From: Nocardioides faecalis
GTDB lineage: Bacteria > Actinomycetota > Actinomycetes > Propionibacteriales > Nocardioidaceae
Direction: 5' to 3'
DNA: 64,000 nt
Assembly (NCBI RefSeq): GCF_018388425.1
Contig: NZ_CP074406.1
Coordinates: 2,232,001-2,296,000, forward strand
Part shown: piece by piece, positions 15,119 through 22,861 of the stretch
How positions within the stretch are numbered: the first letter of the stretch is position 1
How the letters are laid out: each line of letters begins with the position of its first letter
The notes under the pieces: model-generated
The model's database searches: none
Seen by the model: the letters and a program-made list of their open reading frames with translations, nothing else
What the model was told of the DNA's origin: nothing
Made by a program: the position numbers and the translations under genes

Positions 15119-16406
15119 CTGGTCGGGCCTGGAGACCGCGAGCGGGCTCGAGGCCGTCCGCCCGGCAGATGCCGAGGAGGTCGCCGCGCTGGTGCGCACG
15201 GCGGCCGAGACCGGCCGCAGCGTGAAGGCCGCCGGCACCGGGCACAGCTTCACCGCGATCGCCGCTCCCCGCGACCTGCACCTGCTGCCGGACCGGATGC
15301 GCGGCATCGTCGCCGTCGACCGCGAGGCGATGACGGTCACGGTCCGCGCCGGCACCCAGCTGAAGGTCCTCAACGCCGAGCTGGAGCGCCTGGGGCTGAG
15401 CCTGCACAACATGGGCGACATCGCCGAGCAGACGCTGGCCGGTGCCGTGTCCACCGGCACCCACGGCACCGGCGGGCGCGCCGCCGGGCTGGCAGCGCAG
15501 GTCGTCGGGCTGGAGCTGGTCACCGGCACCGGTGAGGTGCTGCACCTCGACGCGCACGAGAACCCCGACCTGCTGGACCTGGTCCGCGTCGGGCTCGGCG
15601 CGCTGGGGGTGATCGTCACCCTCACCTTCGCGGTCGAGCCGCTCTTCGCGCTGCGCGCCGAGGAAAGGCCGATGTCGTGGGACGCCGCGCTCGGCGGCTT
15701 CGACGAGCTCGTCGCCGCGCACGACCACGTCGACATGTACTGGTTCCCGCACACCACCCGGCTGCTGGCCAAGTGCAACACCCGGCTGGGCACCGACCTG
15801 TCCTCGATCGCCCCGCTGCCCGCGTGGCGGCGCCGCCTGGACGACGACCTGCTGTCCAACACCGCCTTCGGCGCCCTGACCGCGGCCCTCAACCGGGTGC
15901 CGCAGGCCACCGGGCCCGCGAACCGGGTCGCGGCCCGGCTGCTGGGTCCGCGCACCTACAGCGACGTGGCCCACCGGGTGTTCATCACCGAGCGTCGCGT
16001 GGTCTTCCGCGAGATGGAGTACGCCGTGCCCCGCGAGGCCGGGTTGACGGCGCTGGCCGAGTGCCGCACCGCCCTGGAGCGCTCCGGGCTGCGGGTCTCG
16101 TTCCCGGTGGAGATCCGGGTGGCGCCCGCGGACACCCCCGCCCTGTCCACGGCCTCAGGACGCGACTCGTTCTACCTGGCGTTCCACACCCACCGCGACG
16201 CCGACCACACCGCGTACTTCGCGCTGATGGAGCCGATCCTGCGCGCGCACGGCGGCCGGCCGCACTGGGGCAAGCTGCACACCCAGGACGCAGCCGACCT
16301 GGCCGCGCTCTATCCCCGCTTCGCCGCGTTCGTCGCCCTGCGCGAGCGGCTCGACCCCCAGCGGGTGTTCGCCAACGCCTACCTCGACCGGGTGCTCGGC
16401 GCATGA
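15087..16406 (+). CDS. FAD-linked D-arabinono-1,4-lactone oxidase family protein
   Basis: 439 residues of the vanillyl-alcohol-oxidase FAD fold. The FAD-binding stretch AAGTGHSFTAIA at about 48-59 has the His that is covalently flavinylated in several relatives. LHNMGDIAEQTLAGAVSTGT and HGTGG continue the FAD site. The C-terminal HWGKLH motif and 'DPQRVFANAYLDRVLG' are typical of the aldonolactone and alditol oxidases (GULO/ALO). Substrate is probably a sugar lactone or alditol. It overlaps the MFS gene by 32 bp and ends in ATGA, which begins an unusual triple repeat leading to the next gene. Confidence 0.9.
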   Translation: MSDPRPHTWRNWSGLETASGLEAVRPADAEEVAALVRTAAETGRSVKAAGTGHSFTAIAAPRDLHLLPDRMRGIVAVDREAMTVTVRAGTQLKVLNAELERLGLSLHNMGDIAEQTLAGAVSTGTHGTGGRAAGLAAQVVGLELVTGTGEVLHLDAHENPDLLDLVRVGLGALGVIVTLTFAVEPLFALRAEERPMSWDAALGGFDELVAAHDHVDMYWFPHTTRLLAKCNTRLGTDLSSIAPLPAWRRRLDDDLLSNTAFGALTAALNRVPQATGPANRVAARLLGPRTYSDVAHRVFITERRVVFREMEYAVPREAGLTALAECRTALERSGLRVSFPVEIRVAPADTPALSTASGRDSFYLAFHTHRDADHTAYFALMEPILRAHGGRPHWGKLHTQDAADLAALYPRFAAFVALRERLDPQRVFANAYLDRVLGA

Positions 16407-16444
16407 GGACGGGCGCATGAGGACGGGCGCATGAGGACGGGCGC
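16403..16444 (+). repeat. Triple 14-bp repeat with chained ATGA start/stops
   Basis: ATGAGGACGGGCGC occurs three times in tandem (16403, 16417, 16431). Each of the first two copies encodes MRTGA and then a stop whose TGA overlaps the next ATG. The third copy is the N-terminus of the YchJ-like gene. Confidence 0.85.
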
Positions 16445-16853
16445 GGGTGCACGGGTGGTCGTGGAGCCGGACGCCGCGTGTCCATGCGGTGCACCGGCGA
16501 CGTACGCCGCGTGCTGCGCTAAGTTCCACTCCGGCGAGCAGCTGCCCGCCACCGCCGAGGAGCTGATGCGCTCCCGGTTCGCCGCCTTCGTCGTGGGCGA
16601 CGCCGACTACCTGCTCGCCACCTGGCACCCCGCCACCCGGCCCGAGGACCTCGACCTCGACGACGACGTGCGCTGGCTGCGCCTGGAGGTGCTGGCCACC
16701 GAGGGCGGTGGGCCCGGCGAGCGCCGCGGCGTGGTGGAGTTCCGCGCCCACCACGAGCACGCCGGCAGGCCGGGTGTGCTGCACGAGGTGAGCCGGTTCC
16801 GCCACGACGGCGGGCGCTGGCTCTACGTCCGCGGCCGGGCGGAGTGGTCGTGA
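16431..16853 (+). CDS. YchJ family protein (UPF0225) with SEC-C zinc motif
   Basis: 140 residues. ACPCGAPATYAACCAKFHSG at about 16-35 is the SEC-C-type Cys cluster that binds Zn. It is followed by an NTF2-like domain: ELMRSRFAAFVVGDADYLLA TW, WLRLEVLATEGG, VVEFRAHHEH and FRHDGGRWLYVRG. These are the usual blocks of UPF0225/YchJ, whose function is not established. The start is the third of three tandem ATG repeats; the other two are blocked by stops after five codons. It is probably translated by coupling from the oxidase gene. Confidence 0.92.
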   Translation: MRTGAGARVVVEPDAACPCGAPATYAACCAKFHSGEQLPATAEELMRSRFAAFVVGDADYLLATWHPATRPEDLDLDDDVRWLRLEVLATEGGGPGERRGVVEFRAHHEHAGRPGVLHEVSRFRHDGGRWLYVRGRAEWS

Positions 16854-17119
16854 GCGCAGAGAACCAGCGCGCCGCGCACCTCCTCCGCGACCGCGACGTG
16901 GCACCGCGCACCGAGGGCCGACCGGTCCCGGGTCGAAGAAATGTCGACACGTCGCCACACGCCGCGCCCGCAACGCCATCCGTGGCCCCTGCGGGCGTAG
17001 GCTCAGGCCCACCGGAGCAGCACCCCGGCACCACCACCGCGGCAGCAGCCTGGCCGCACCGCAGGACCGACCCCGGCGCCACCCCGCCGGGGCCAGCAGG
17101 AAGCGACCCGAGGACCACG

Positions 17120-18148
17120 ATGGCGGACGAGACCGAGCAGGCCGCGAGCGGCCCGACCCGGCTCGTCCTCGCCGACGTCGTCACGGACCGGCGCCTGCTG
17201 CTGGTGGACGACGAGGGCACGGAGTTCTCCCTCGAGATCACCCCCGACCTCCGCGCCGCCGTGCGCGGTGGTGCTCCGCGCCGATTGGAGATCAACATGA
17301 GCAGCAGCATCCGTCCCCGCGAGATCCAGAACCGGATCCGTGCCGGCGAGTCGGCCGAGACCGTCGCCGCCGCCGCGGGCACCACCGTCGAGGCGATCAT
17401 GGCGTACGTCGGCCCGGTGCTCGCCGAGCGGGAGCACGTGGCCCAGCGCGCCCAGCGCGCCTCCGTGCGTCGTACGCCGGGCGAGTCGACGGCGACCGGG
17501 ACCCAGACCCGGGCGCTGGGCGACGCGGTCGCGGCGCACCTGCGTGAGCTGGGCGCCGACCCCACGGAGGTCGAGTGGGACGCCTATCGCCGCGAGACCG
17601 GGCGTTGGGTGCTGACCGGGACCTTCGCCGCGGCGCAGCGCTCGGGCACCGCGCGGTTCACCTACGACGCGCCCGGCAACTACGTGCTGGCCGACAACGA
17701 CGACGCCCGCTGGCTGATCGGTGACGCGGTCGCGCCCGTCGCCCGCCCCGAGGCACGCGACGACCTGCGCAGCGCCCGCGAGCGTCGGCTCAACGCGGTC
17801 CCGCTCGAGGACGTCGCCGCCCAGACGCCCGCCGTCGAGCCGCCCGTCGCCGAGCCGCCGGCTGCCCAGCCCCCCGCCCAGTCGCCCGCCGCCCAGTCAC
17901 CCGCCGCCCAGTCACCCGCCGCCCAGTCGGTGGCGCCCGCCGGGCTCGACGAGGAGCTGCCCTTCGCCGACGACCCGCTGCGGGCCACGGCTGCCCCTGC
18001 GGCGTCCGAGCAGACGGCCGAGCAGGCCGAGGAAGAGCGGGCCGAGGCCGAGCGGGCCCGGCACCGTCGCGCCGTGCAGAAGAAGCGCGGCCGGGCCTCC
18101 GTGCCGAGCTGGGACGAGATCATGTTCGGCGGCGGCGACCAGGGCTGA
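17120..18148 (+). CDS. sepH: Septation protein SepH
   Basis: 342 residues. An N-terminal DUF3071 domain (about 1-170) begins TRLVLADVVTDRRLLLVDDE and includes a helix-turn-helix region RPREIQNRIRAGESAETVAA, which in Streptomyces SepH binds and bundles FtsZ. A long Pro/Ala/Gln linker with AAQSP repeats (15-bp DNA repeats at about 17876-17935) follows. The end is a conserved basic-aromatic peptide, KKRGRASVPSWDEIMFG. The open frame continues upstream to 16844, but the family's N-terminal pattern and a GAGGA before ATG 17120 favour the shorter form. Bases 16854-17119 upstream show no other gene. Confidence 0.92.
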   Translation: MADETEQAASGPTRLVLADVVTDRRLLLVDDEGTEFSLEITPDLRAAVRGGAPRRLEINMSSSIRPREIQNRIRAGESAETVAAAAGTTVEAIMAYVGPVLAEREHVAQRAQRASVRRTPGESTATGTQTRALGDAVAAHLRELGADPTEVEWDAYRRETGRWVLTGTFAAAQRSGTARFTYDAPGNYVLADNDDARWLIGDAVAPVARPEARDDLRSARERRLNAVPLEDVAAQTPAVEPPVAEPPAAQPPAQSPAAQSPAAQSPAAQSVAPAGLDEELPFADDPLRATAAPAASEQTAEQAEEERAEAERARHRRAVQKKRGRASVPSWDEIMFGGGDQG

Positions 18149-18211
18149 GCCGACCCCAGCGCCTGTGGATCGGCGCGGCGTGCCGGGTCGCGATCCGGCA
18201 GGCTGGCCGCC

Positions 18212-18661
18212 ATGCCCACCGGTCCCGGCCTCCAGCACCCGCTGCCCCCGCTGCTGCACCGGGTGCTGCGCTCGATCGTGGTCGCGCACGCCGTCGAGGA
18301 GCCTCGCCGCACATTCCCGCCGGTGCTGCATGTCGGCGTGCCCGGCTCCGGACCGCGCACCTTCGAGGTGCGCGCCGATGAGCGGCTCGACCTCGCGCTG
18401 CGCACGGAGGTCGTGGAGGCGATGGCCCGCCCGGACCTCGCCCGCTCGGTGGTGCCGCTGGTCTGGTTGACCCGGATGGCCGAGGGCCCGGACACCGAGG
18501 ACCTCGCCTGGGCCGCCGCGGTCGGCGCGGCCTCCGGCGAGCTGGGGCGGCGCCTGGAGCTGGTGGTCGTCACCCGCCGCGCCTGGCGGGACCCGCGCTC
18601 GGGCTCCGGGCGTCGCTGGACCCGGCTGCGTGCGGGCGAGGCACGCGACGCAGCCAGCTGA
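18212..18661 (+). CDS. Conserved hypothetical protein
   Basis: 149 residues, soluble, Arg- and Leu-rich. I see no catalytic motif or membrane segment. PLVWLTRMAEGPDTEDLAWA and ELVVVTRRAWRDPRSGSGRR are the most ordered-looking stretches. CAGGCT sits 7 nt before the ATG, a one-base variant of the leaderless box. Codon use matches neighbours. It lies between sepH and the convergent ligase gene. Function unknown. Confidence 0.7.
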   Translation: MPTGPGLQHPLPPLLHRVLRSIVVAHAVEEPRRTFPPVLHVGVPGSGPRTFEVRADERLDLALRTEVVEAMARPDLARSVVPLVWLTRMAEGPDTEDLAWAAAVGAASGELGRRLELVVVTRRAWRDPRSGSGRRWTRLRAGEARDAAS

Positions 18662-18704
18662 GCGACCCGCGACAAGCAGGCCCGCGGTCTCCGCGGCCAG
18701 GGTG

Positions 18705-20189
18705 CTACGACCAGGTGTGCACCGGCTGGTTGTCGTTCATCCGCGCCCGGTACTCCCCCAGCACCTCACGCAGCGCGTCGAAACGGGGCGTGGGATCGAG
18801 GTCGCTGAGCTCCACCCCGCGCTCGCGCATCTGCCTCACGAACCAGGAGGCACCGTTGGTCCCGGTGACGCAGCGCTGTTCGATGACGTCGAGGTAGCGG
18901 TGCGCCTCCTCGTGCTCGACCCCCCAGGCCGCCAGGCCCTCGTAGGCCAGCGGCAGCAGTCGGCGCACGACGAGCTCGGACGCGCTGACCCGGCCCAGGC
19001 GGGGCCAGTAGACCTCGGCGTCGATGCCGTGCTGCGCGGCGGCGTGGAAGTTCTCCTCGGCGGCGCTGAACGACATCTGCGACCACAGCGGCCGCTCGTC
19101 CTCGGCCAGCGCCCGCACCAGGCCGAAGTAGAACGCTGCGTTGGCGACCATGTCGACGACCGTCGGTCCGGCGGCCAGCAGCCGGTTCTCGACCCGTAGG
19201 TGCGGCAGGCCGCCGCTGACGTCGTACACGGGGCGGTTCCAGCGGTAGATGGTGCCGTTGTGCAGCCGCAGCTCCGAGAGGTTGGGCGTGCCGCCCGCCT
19301 CCAGCACCGTGAGCGGGTCCTCCGGGTCGAGGACCGGCAGCAGGGAGGGGAAGTAGCGCACGTTCTCCTCGAAGAGGTCGAACACCGAGGTGATCCACCG
19401 CTCTCCGAACCACACGCGCGGACGCACGCCCTGCACCTTCAGCTCCTCGCTGCGGGTGTCGGTGGCCTGCTCGAACAGCGGGATCCGGGTCTCGGCCCAC
19501 AGCTGGCGGCCCAGCAGGTACGGCGAGTTGGCGCCGACCGCGAGCTGGATGCCGGCGATGGCCTGGGAGGCGTTCCAGTACGACGCGAACCGCTCCGGGC
19601 TGACCTGGACGTGCAGCTGGGTGCTGGTGCAGGCCGCCTCCGGCATGATCGTGTCGACCGTCGTGCGCAGCCGCTCCGCGCCCTGGACGTCGATCGTGAT
19701 GTCCTCGCCGCGGGCCCGCAGGATCTGCTCGCTGAGCAGCGCGTAGCGCGGGTTCTCGCTGATCACCTCCTTGCGCAGGTGCTCGGCGCGCAAGGTGGGC
19801 AGGATCCCGATCATCACCTGGTGCGCACCCAGCGCCGCGGCCTTGTTCTCCGCGGCGTTGAGGCTCTCGCGCAGCTGGGTCTCGTAGGACGCCAGGCCGC
19901 CGCCGGCCAGCGGCCCGGGCGCCAAGTTCAGCTCGATGTTGAACCGGCCGAGCTCGGTCTGGAAGTCCTCGTTGGCGATCGCGTCCAGCACCTCGGCGTT
20001 GCGCAGCGCGGGGTCGCCGGCGTCGTCGACGAGGTTGAGCTCGACCTCCATCCCCGTCCACGGATCGTCGGTGTCGAACGCGGACTCGCGCAGCATCCGC
20101 TCGAACACGTCCAGGCACCGCCTGACCTTGTCGCGGTAGCGGGTCCGGTCCGCGGGTGTGAACTCCCGGGCCTCGACGTCGTCACCCAT
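18705..20189 (-). CDS. Glutamate-cysteine ligase family protein
   Basis: 494 residues of the ATP-dependent carboxylate-amine ligase (GCS2) superfamily, the branch common in actinobacteria. The metal/ATP-binding acidic strands are visible in WTGMEVELNLVDDAG (about 45-59) and GRFNIELNLAPGPLAG. CTSTQLHVQVSPERFASYWN and RVENRLLAAGPTVVDMVANA form the substrate pocket. The expected reaction joins Glu through its gamma-carboxyl to Cys or another amine; actinobacteria use gamma-Glu-Cys mainly for ergothioneine, but no egt genes are nearby. TAAGGT lies 6 nt before the ATG. The box overlaps the end of the DUF4192 gene behind it. Confidence 0.88.
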   Translation of the reverse strand: MGDDVEAREFTPADRTRYRDKVRRCLDVFERMLRESAFDTDDPWTGMEVELNLVDDAGDPALRNAEVLDAIANEDFQTELGRFNIELNLAPGPLAGGGLASYETQLRESLNAAENKAAALGAHQVMIGILPTLRAEHLRKEVISENPRYALLSEQILRARGEDITIDVQGAERLRTTVDTIMPEAACTSTQLHVQVSPERFASYWNASQAIAGIQLAVGANSPYLLGRQLWAETRIPLFEQATDTRSEELKVQGVRPRVWFGERWITSVFDLFEENVRYFPSLLPVLDPEDPLTVLEAGGTPNLSELRLHNGTIYRWNRPVYDVSGGLPHLRVENRLLAAGPTVVDMVANAAFYFGLVRALAEDERPLWSQMSFSAAEENFHAAAQHGIDAEVYWPRLGRVSASELVVRRLLPLAYEGLAAWGVEHEEAHRYLDVIEQRCVTGTNGASWFVRQMRERGVELSDLDPTPRFDALREVLGEYRARMNDNQPVHTWS

Positions 20190-20195
20190 GCCACG

Positions 20196-20201
20196 ACCTT
20201 A
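20196..20201 (-). promoter_or_regulatory. -10 box of the ligase gene
   Basis: TAAGGT on the minus strand, 6 nt before ATG 20189, overlapping the stop of the upstream gene. Confidence 0.5.
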
Positions 20202-21260
20202 GTGACCCCTCCCCAGGGGCGGCAGCCCGATCGCCCAGTCGAACCCGCCCTGCCAGACCTCGGGCGGCGCCGCCTCGCTCAGCAGCCGCGCCAGGTGCTC
20301 GGCCAGGCCGTATCCCGGCGCGCTCGCGCGGCACCGGTCGACCGCGGCCCAGGCGCGGGCGCCGTCGCCGGCCTGCCAGGCGGCCCACCCCAGCAGGGCG
20401 GCCGGCGGCCCGAGGAGGGCGTCCGGGCAGCGCACGACGACCGCCTCCCAGAACCGGACGTGTGCCTCGGCCTCGGCGCGCCGGATCAGCGTCCAGGCCG
20501 CGTCGCGCACCCGGGGCACCTGGAGCACCCGCAGCAGCACCGCGAGCTCGTCGACCTCAGGCGGTGCGCCGGCCTCGACGAGCTCGCCGAGGACCGCCTG
20601 CACCCAGGTCCCGGCCGCCCGTAGCCCGCGGGGGTCGCGGGGCACGTCGGGGCGCACGGCGCTCTGCCGCTCGACCTCGGCCTGCACGGCCGCGACCGCG
20701 GCAGGGTCGGGGCGCAACGAGGCCACCAGATCCTCACGGTCGCGGTGCCGCAGCCGGCCGGCGACGAGCGCCTCGACGACGAACGGGTGCGCGGAGACGT
20801 CGTACGGCGTGCCGTCGCCCATCCCGCCCGCCATGCCGTCCCCCGGACCCTCCTCGACCGCCTCGGCCGGGCCGCGGTTCAGCTCCCGGTAGCGGTGACC
20901 GTCGGCCACGAGAGCGGTCACGACCCCGATCCGGGCGGCGTCCAGCTCCTCGACCAGCCTCCGGTGGACCGCGCGGGCACCGGCGGCCTCGGCGGTGAAG
21001 TAGAGCAGCACCACGTGCCGCACGGCGTGGCGCCGGGCCGGGGCGATGAGCAGGCGGGCGACCTCGTCGAGCACCGCCGGGCTCCGGCACCCGGCGCCCG
21101 GGAGGTCGAGGCGGGCGTGGAAGGGACGGCGGGCGCCGAAGGTGAGCATCACGATCGACTCCTCGGGCCAGAAGCCGAGCAGGACGGGGGCGACGGCGAG
21201 CAGGTCCTCGGGCGCACGGGCGGTCAGCGTGGTGACGGGGGCATCGGGAGGTGTGGTCAT
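20199..21260 (-). CDS. DUF4192 family protein
   Basis: 353 residues from ATG 21260. TARAPEDLLAVAPVLLGFWP followed by ESIVMLTFG is the hallmark opening of DUF4192, a family of unknown function in actinobacteria. The middle has VRHVVLLYFTAEAAGARAVH. The C-terminal half is Ala-rich helical repeat-like sequence (DALLGPPAALLGWAAWQAGD…AWAAVDRCRASAPGYGLAEH). A longer upstream frame exists but would overlap the divergent dinB region. It lies divergent from dinB. Confidence 0.85.
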   Translation of the reverse strand: MTTPPDAPVTTLTARAPEDLLAVAPVLLGFWPEESIVMLTFGARRPFHARLDLPGAGCRSPAVLDEVARLLIAPARRHAVRHVVLLYFTAEAAGARAVHRRLVEELDAARIGVVTALVADGHRYRELNRGPAEAVEEGPGDGMAGGMGDGTPYDVSAHPFVVEALVAGRLRHRDREDLVASLRPDPAAVAAVQAEVERQSAVRPDVPRDPRGLRAAGTWVQAVLGELVEAGAPPEVDELAVLLRVLQVPRVRDAAWTLIRRAEAEAHVRFWEAVVVRCPDALLGPPAALLGWAAWQAGDGARAWAAVDRCRASAPGYGLAEHLARLLSEAAPPEVWQGGFDWAIGLPPLGRGH

Positions 21261-21380
21261 GACCAGAACGCTCGCCGCCGGACCCGACGCCGACGCCGGT
21301 GCCGCCCAGCGGGTGTGCACGAGGTCTCCGGCCCGCACCGCTGTGCACGGCTGGTGGACGCACCTGGGGGCGGCGCGGAC

Positions 21381-21386
21381 TAACGT
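21381..21386 (+). promoter_or_regulatory. -10 box of dinB
   Basis: TAACGT, 7 nt before GTG 21394. Confidence 0.5.
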
Positions 21387-21393
21387 GACGCCG

Positions 21394-22851
21394 GTGCGCG
21401 CCCAGGCCTCGGTCCTCCACCTGGACCTCGACGCCTTCTTCGCCGCGGTCGAGCAGCGCGACAAGCCGTCGTTGCGGGGCAAGCCGGTGGTGGTCGGCGG
21501 GGTCGGCGGCCGGGGTGTGGTGGCCACCGCGTCGTACGAGGCGCGCGCCTTCGGGGTGCGCTCGGCGATGTCGACCCGCGAGGCCCGCGCGCGCTGCCCG
21601 CACGCGGCGTACCTCTCGGGGCGGTTCGAGGCCTACCGGGCCGCCAGCGAGGCGGTGATGGGCGTGCTGCGCTCCTGCTCGCCGCTGGTGGAGCCGCTGT
21701 CGCTCGACGAGGCGTTCGTGGACCTCGAGCAGGCCGACCTGGCCGACCTGGAGGTGCCCACGGTGACGGCCTTCGCCGAGGACCTGCGGCGCCGGGTCCG
21801 GGAGGTGACCGGCGGGCTGACCGCCTCGGTGGGCGTGGCCTCCTCGAAGTTCCTGGCCAAGGTCGCCAGCGACCTGCGCAAGCCCGACGGGCTCTTCGTC
21901 GTGGCGCCGGGCACCGAGCTCGAGCTGCTGCACCCGATGCACGTCAAGGTGATCCCCGGCGTCGGCCCGGCCACCGTGGAGCGGCTACGCCGCGCAGGCG
22001 TGCACACCGTCGCCGACCTCGCCCGGCTCGGCGAGGACGAGCTGGTGCGGGTGCTGGGCCGCGCCCAGGGGCAGTCGCTGTTCCGGCTGGCCCGCGCCCG
22101 CGACGACCGGGCGGTGGTGCCCGACCGGGAGGCCAAGTCCGTCAGCGTGGAGGGCACCTACGAGCACGACGTCACCGACCGCGACCAGATGGAGGCGATC
22201 ATCACCCGCCAGGCCGCCGACGTGGCCCGGCGGCTGCAGGGCGGTGGCCTGTCGGGGCGGACCGTGACGCTGAAGGTCCGGCTCTACGACTTCACCACGC
22301 TGAGCCGCTCCTCCACCCTCGACGCCCCCACGGAGAGCCCTGCCGCCATCGCCCGGGTCGCCCGCGGCCTGTTGCGCGACCTCGACACCTCCGGGGGCGT
22401 GCGGCTGCTCGGGGTCGGGGTGTCCGGCCTGGCCGACTGGGTGCAGGAGGACCTGTTCGGCACCGACGCCCCGGAGGACGCGGCCGAGAACACCGACAAG
22501 GGCGCCGACGAGGACACCGGCCACCACAGCGCCGATGCCCCCGACAGCCTCGAGGGCCCCGCCGCCGAGCAGCAGGCCGCCGCGCAGCAGGCCGCCGAGC
22601 ACGTGCTGCCCGAGGCCGGCGTCCGCTCCCGGGGCACCCAGTGGTCCCCGGGCCTCGACGTGGTGCACGCCGAGCACGGCCGGGGCTGGGTGTGGGGTGC
22701 GGGCCGGGGCGTGGTGACGGTGCGGTTCGAGACCGCGCAGAGCTCTCCGGGACCCGTGCGCTCGTTCCGTGCCGACGACCCCGCGCTGAGCCGGTGGCGT
22801 CCACCGGACTCGGAGGAGCCCCAGCAGCCCGGACGGGCCCGGGACCAGTAG
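21394..22851 (+). CDS. dinB: DNA polymerase IV
   Basis: 485 residues; error-prone Y-family polymerase for translesion synthesis. VLHLDLDAFFAAVEQRDKPS carries the first catalytic Asp and steric-gate region, EPLSLDEAFVDL the catalytic Asp-Glu pair, and VASSKFLAKVASDLRKPDG the palm end. The helix-hairpin-helix is HVKVIPGVGPATVERLRRAG. The little-finger domain ends at about 350. A 120-residue tail follows: an acidic, Gln/Ala-rich linker, then 'PGLDVVHAEHGRGWVWGAGR' and 'VTVRFETAQSSPGPVRSF', a small beta module seen in other actinobacterial DinBs. GTG 21394 fits TAACGT 7 nt upstream; GTG 21385 is possible. No beta-clamp QL(S/D)LF motif is evident at the very end. Confidence 0.94.
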   Translation: MRAQASVLHLDLDAFFAAVEQRDKPSLRGKPVVVGGVGGRGVVATASYEARAFGVRSAMSTREARARCPHAAYLSGRFEAYRAASEAVMGVLRSCSPLVEPLSLDEAFVDLEQADLADLEVPTVTAFAEDLRRRVREVTGGLTASVGVASSKFLAKVASDLRKPDGLFVVAPGTELELLHPMHVKVIPGVGPATVERLRRAGVHTVADLARLGEDELVRVLGRAQGQSLFRLARARDDRAVVPDREAKSVSVEGTYEHDVTDRDQMEAIITRQAADVARRLQGGGLSGRTVTLKVRLYDFTTLSRSSTLDAPTESPAAIARVARGLLRDLDTSGGVRLLGVGVSGLADWVQEDLFGTDAPEDAAENTDKGADEDTGHHSADAPDSLEGPAAEQQAAAQQAAEHVLPEAGVRSRGTQWSPGLDVVHAEHGRGWVWGAGRGVVTVRFETAQSSPGPVRSFRADDPALSRWRPPDSEEPQQPGRARDQ

Positions 22852-22854
22852 CGT
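22849..22854 (+). promoter_or_regulatory. -10 box of oligopeptidase gene
   Basis: TAGCGT formed in part by the dinB stop codon, 7 nt before ATG 22862. Confidence 0.5.
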
Positions 22855-22861
22855 CGGGGAC

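Noticed and set aside
16844..17119. Upstream extension of sepH
   Set aside because: The frame is open, but it is Pro/Ala/Arg-rich without family similarity and overlaps the YchJ end. The DUF3071 start pattern begins just after ATG 17120.
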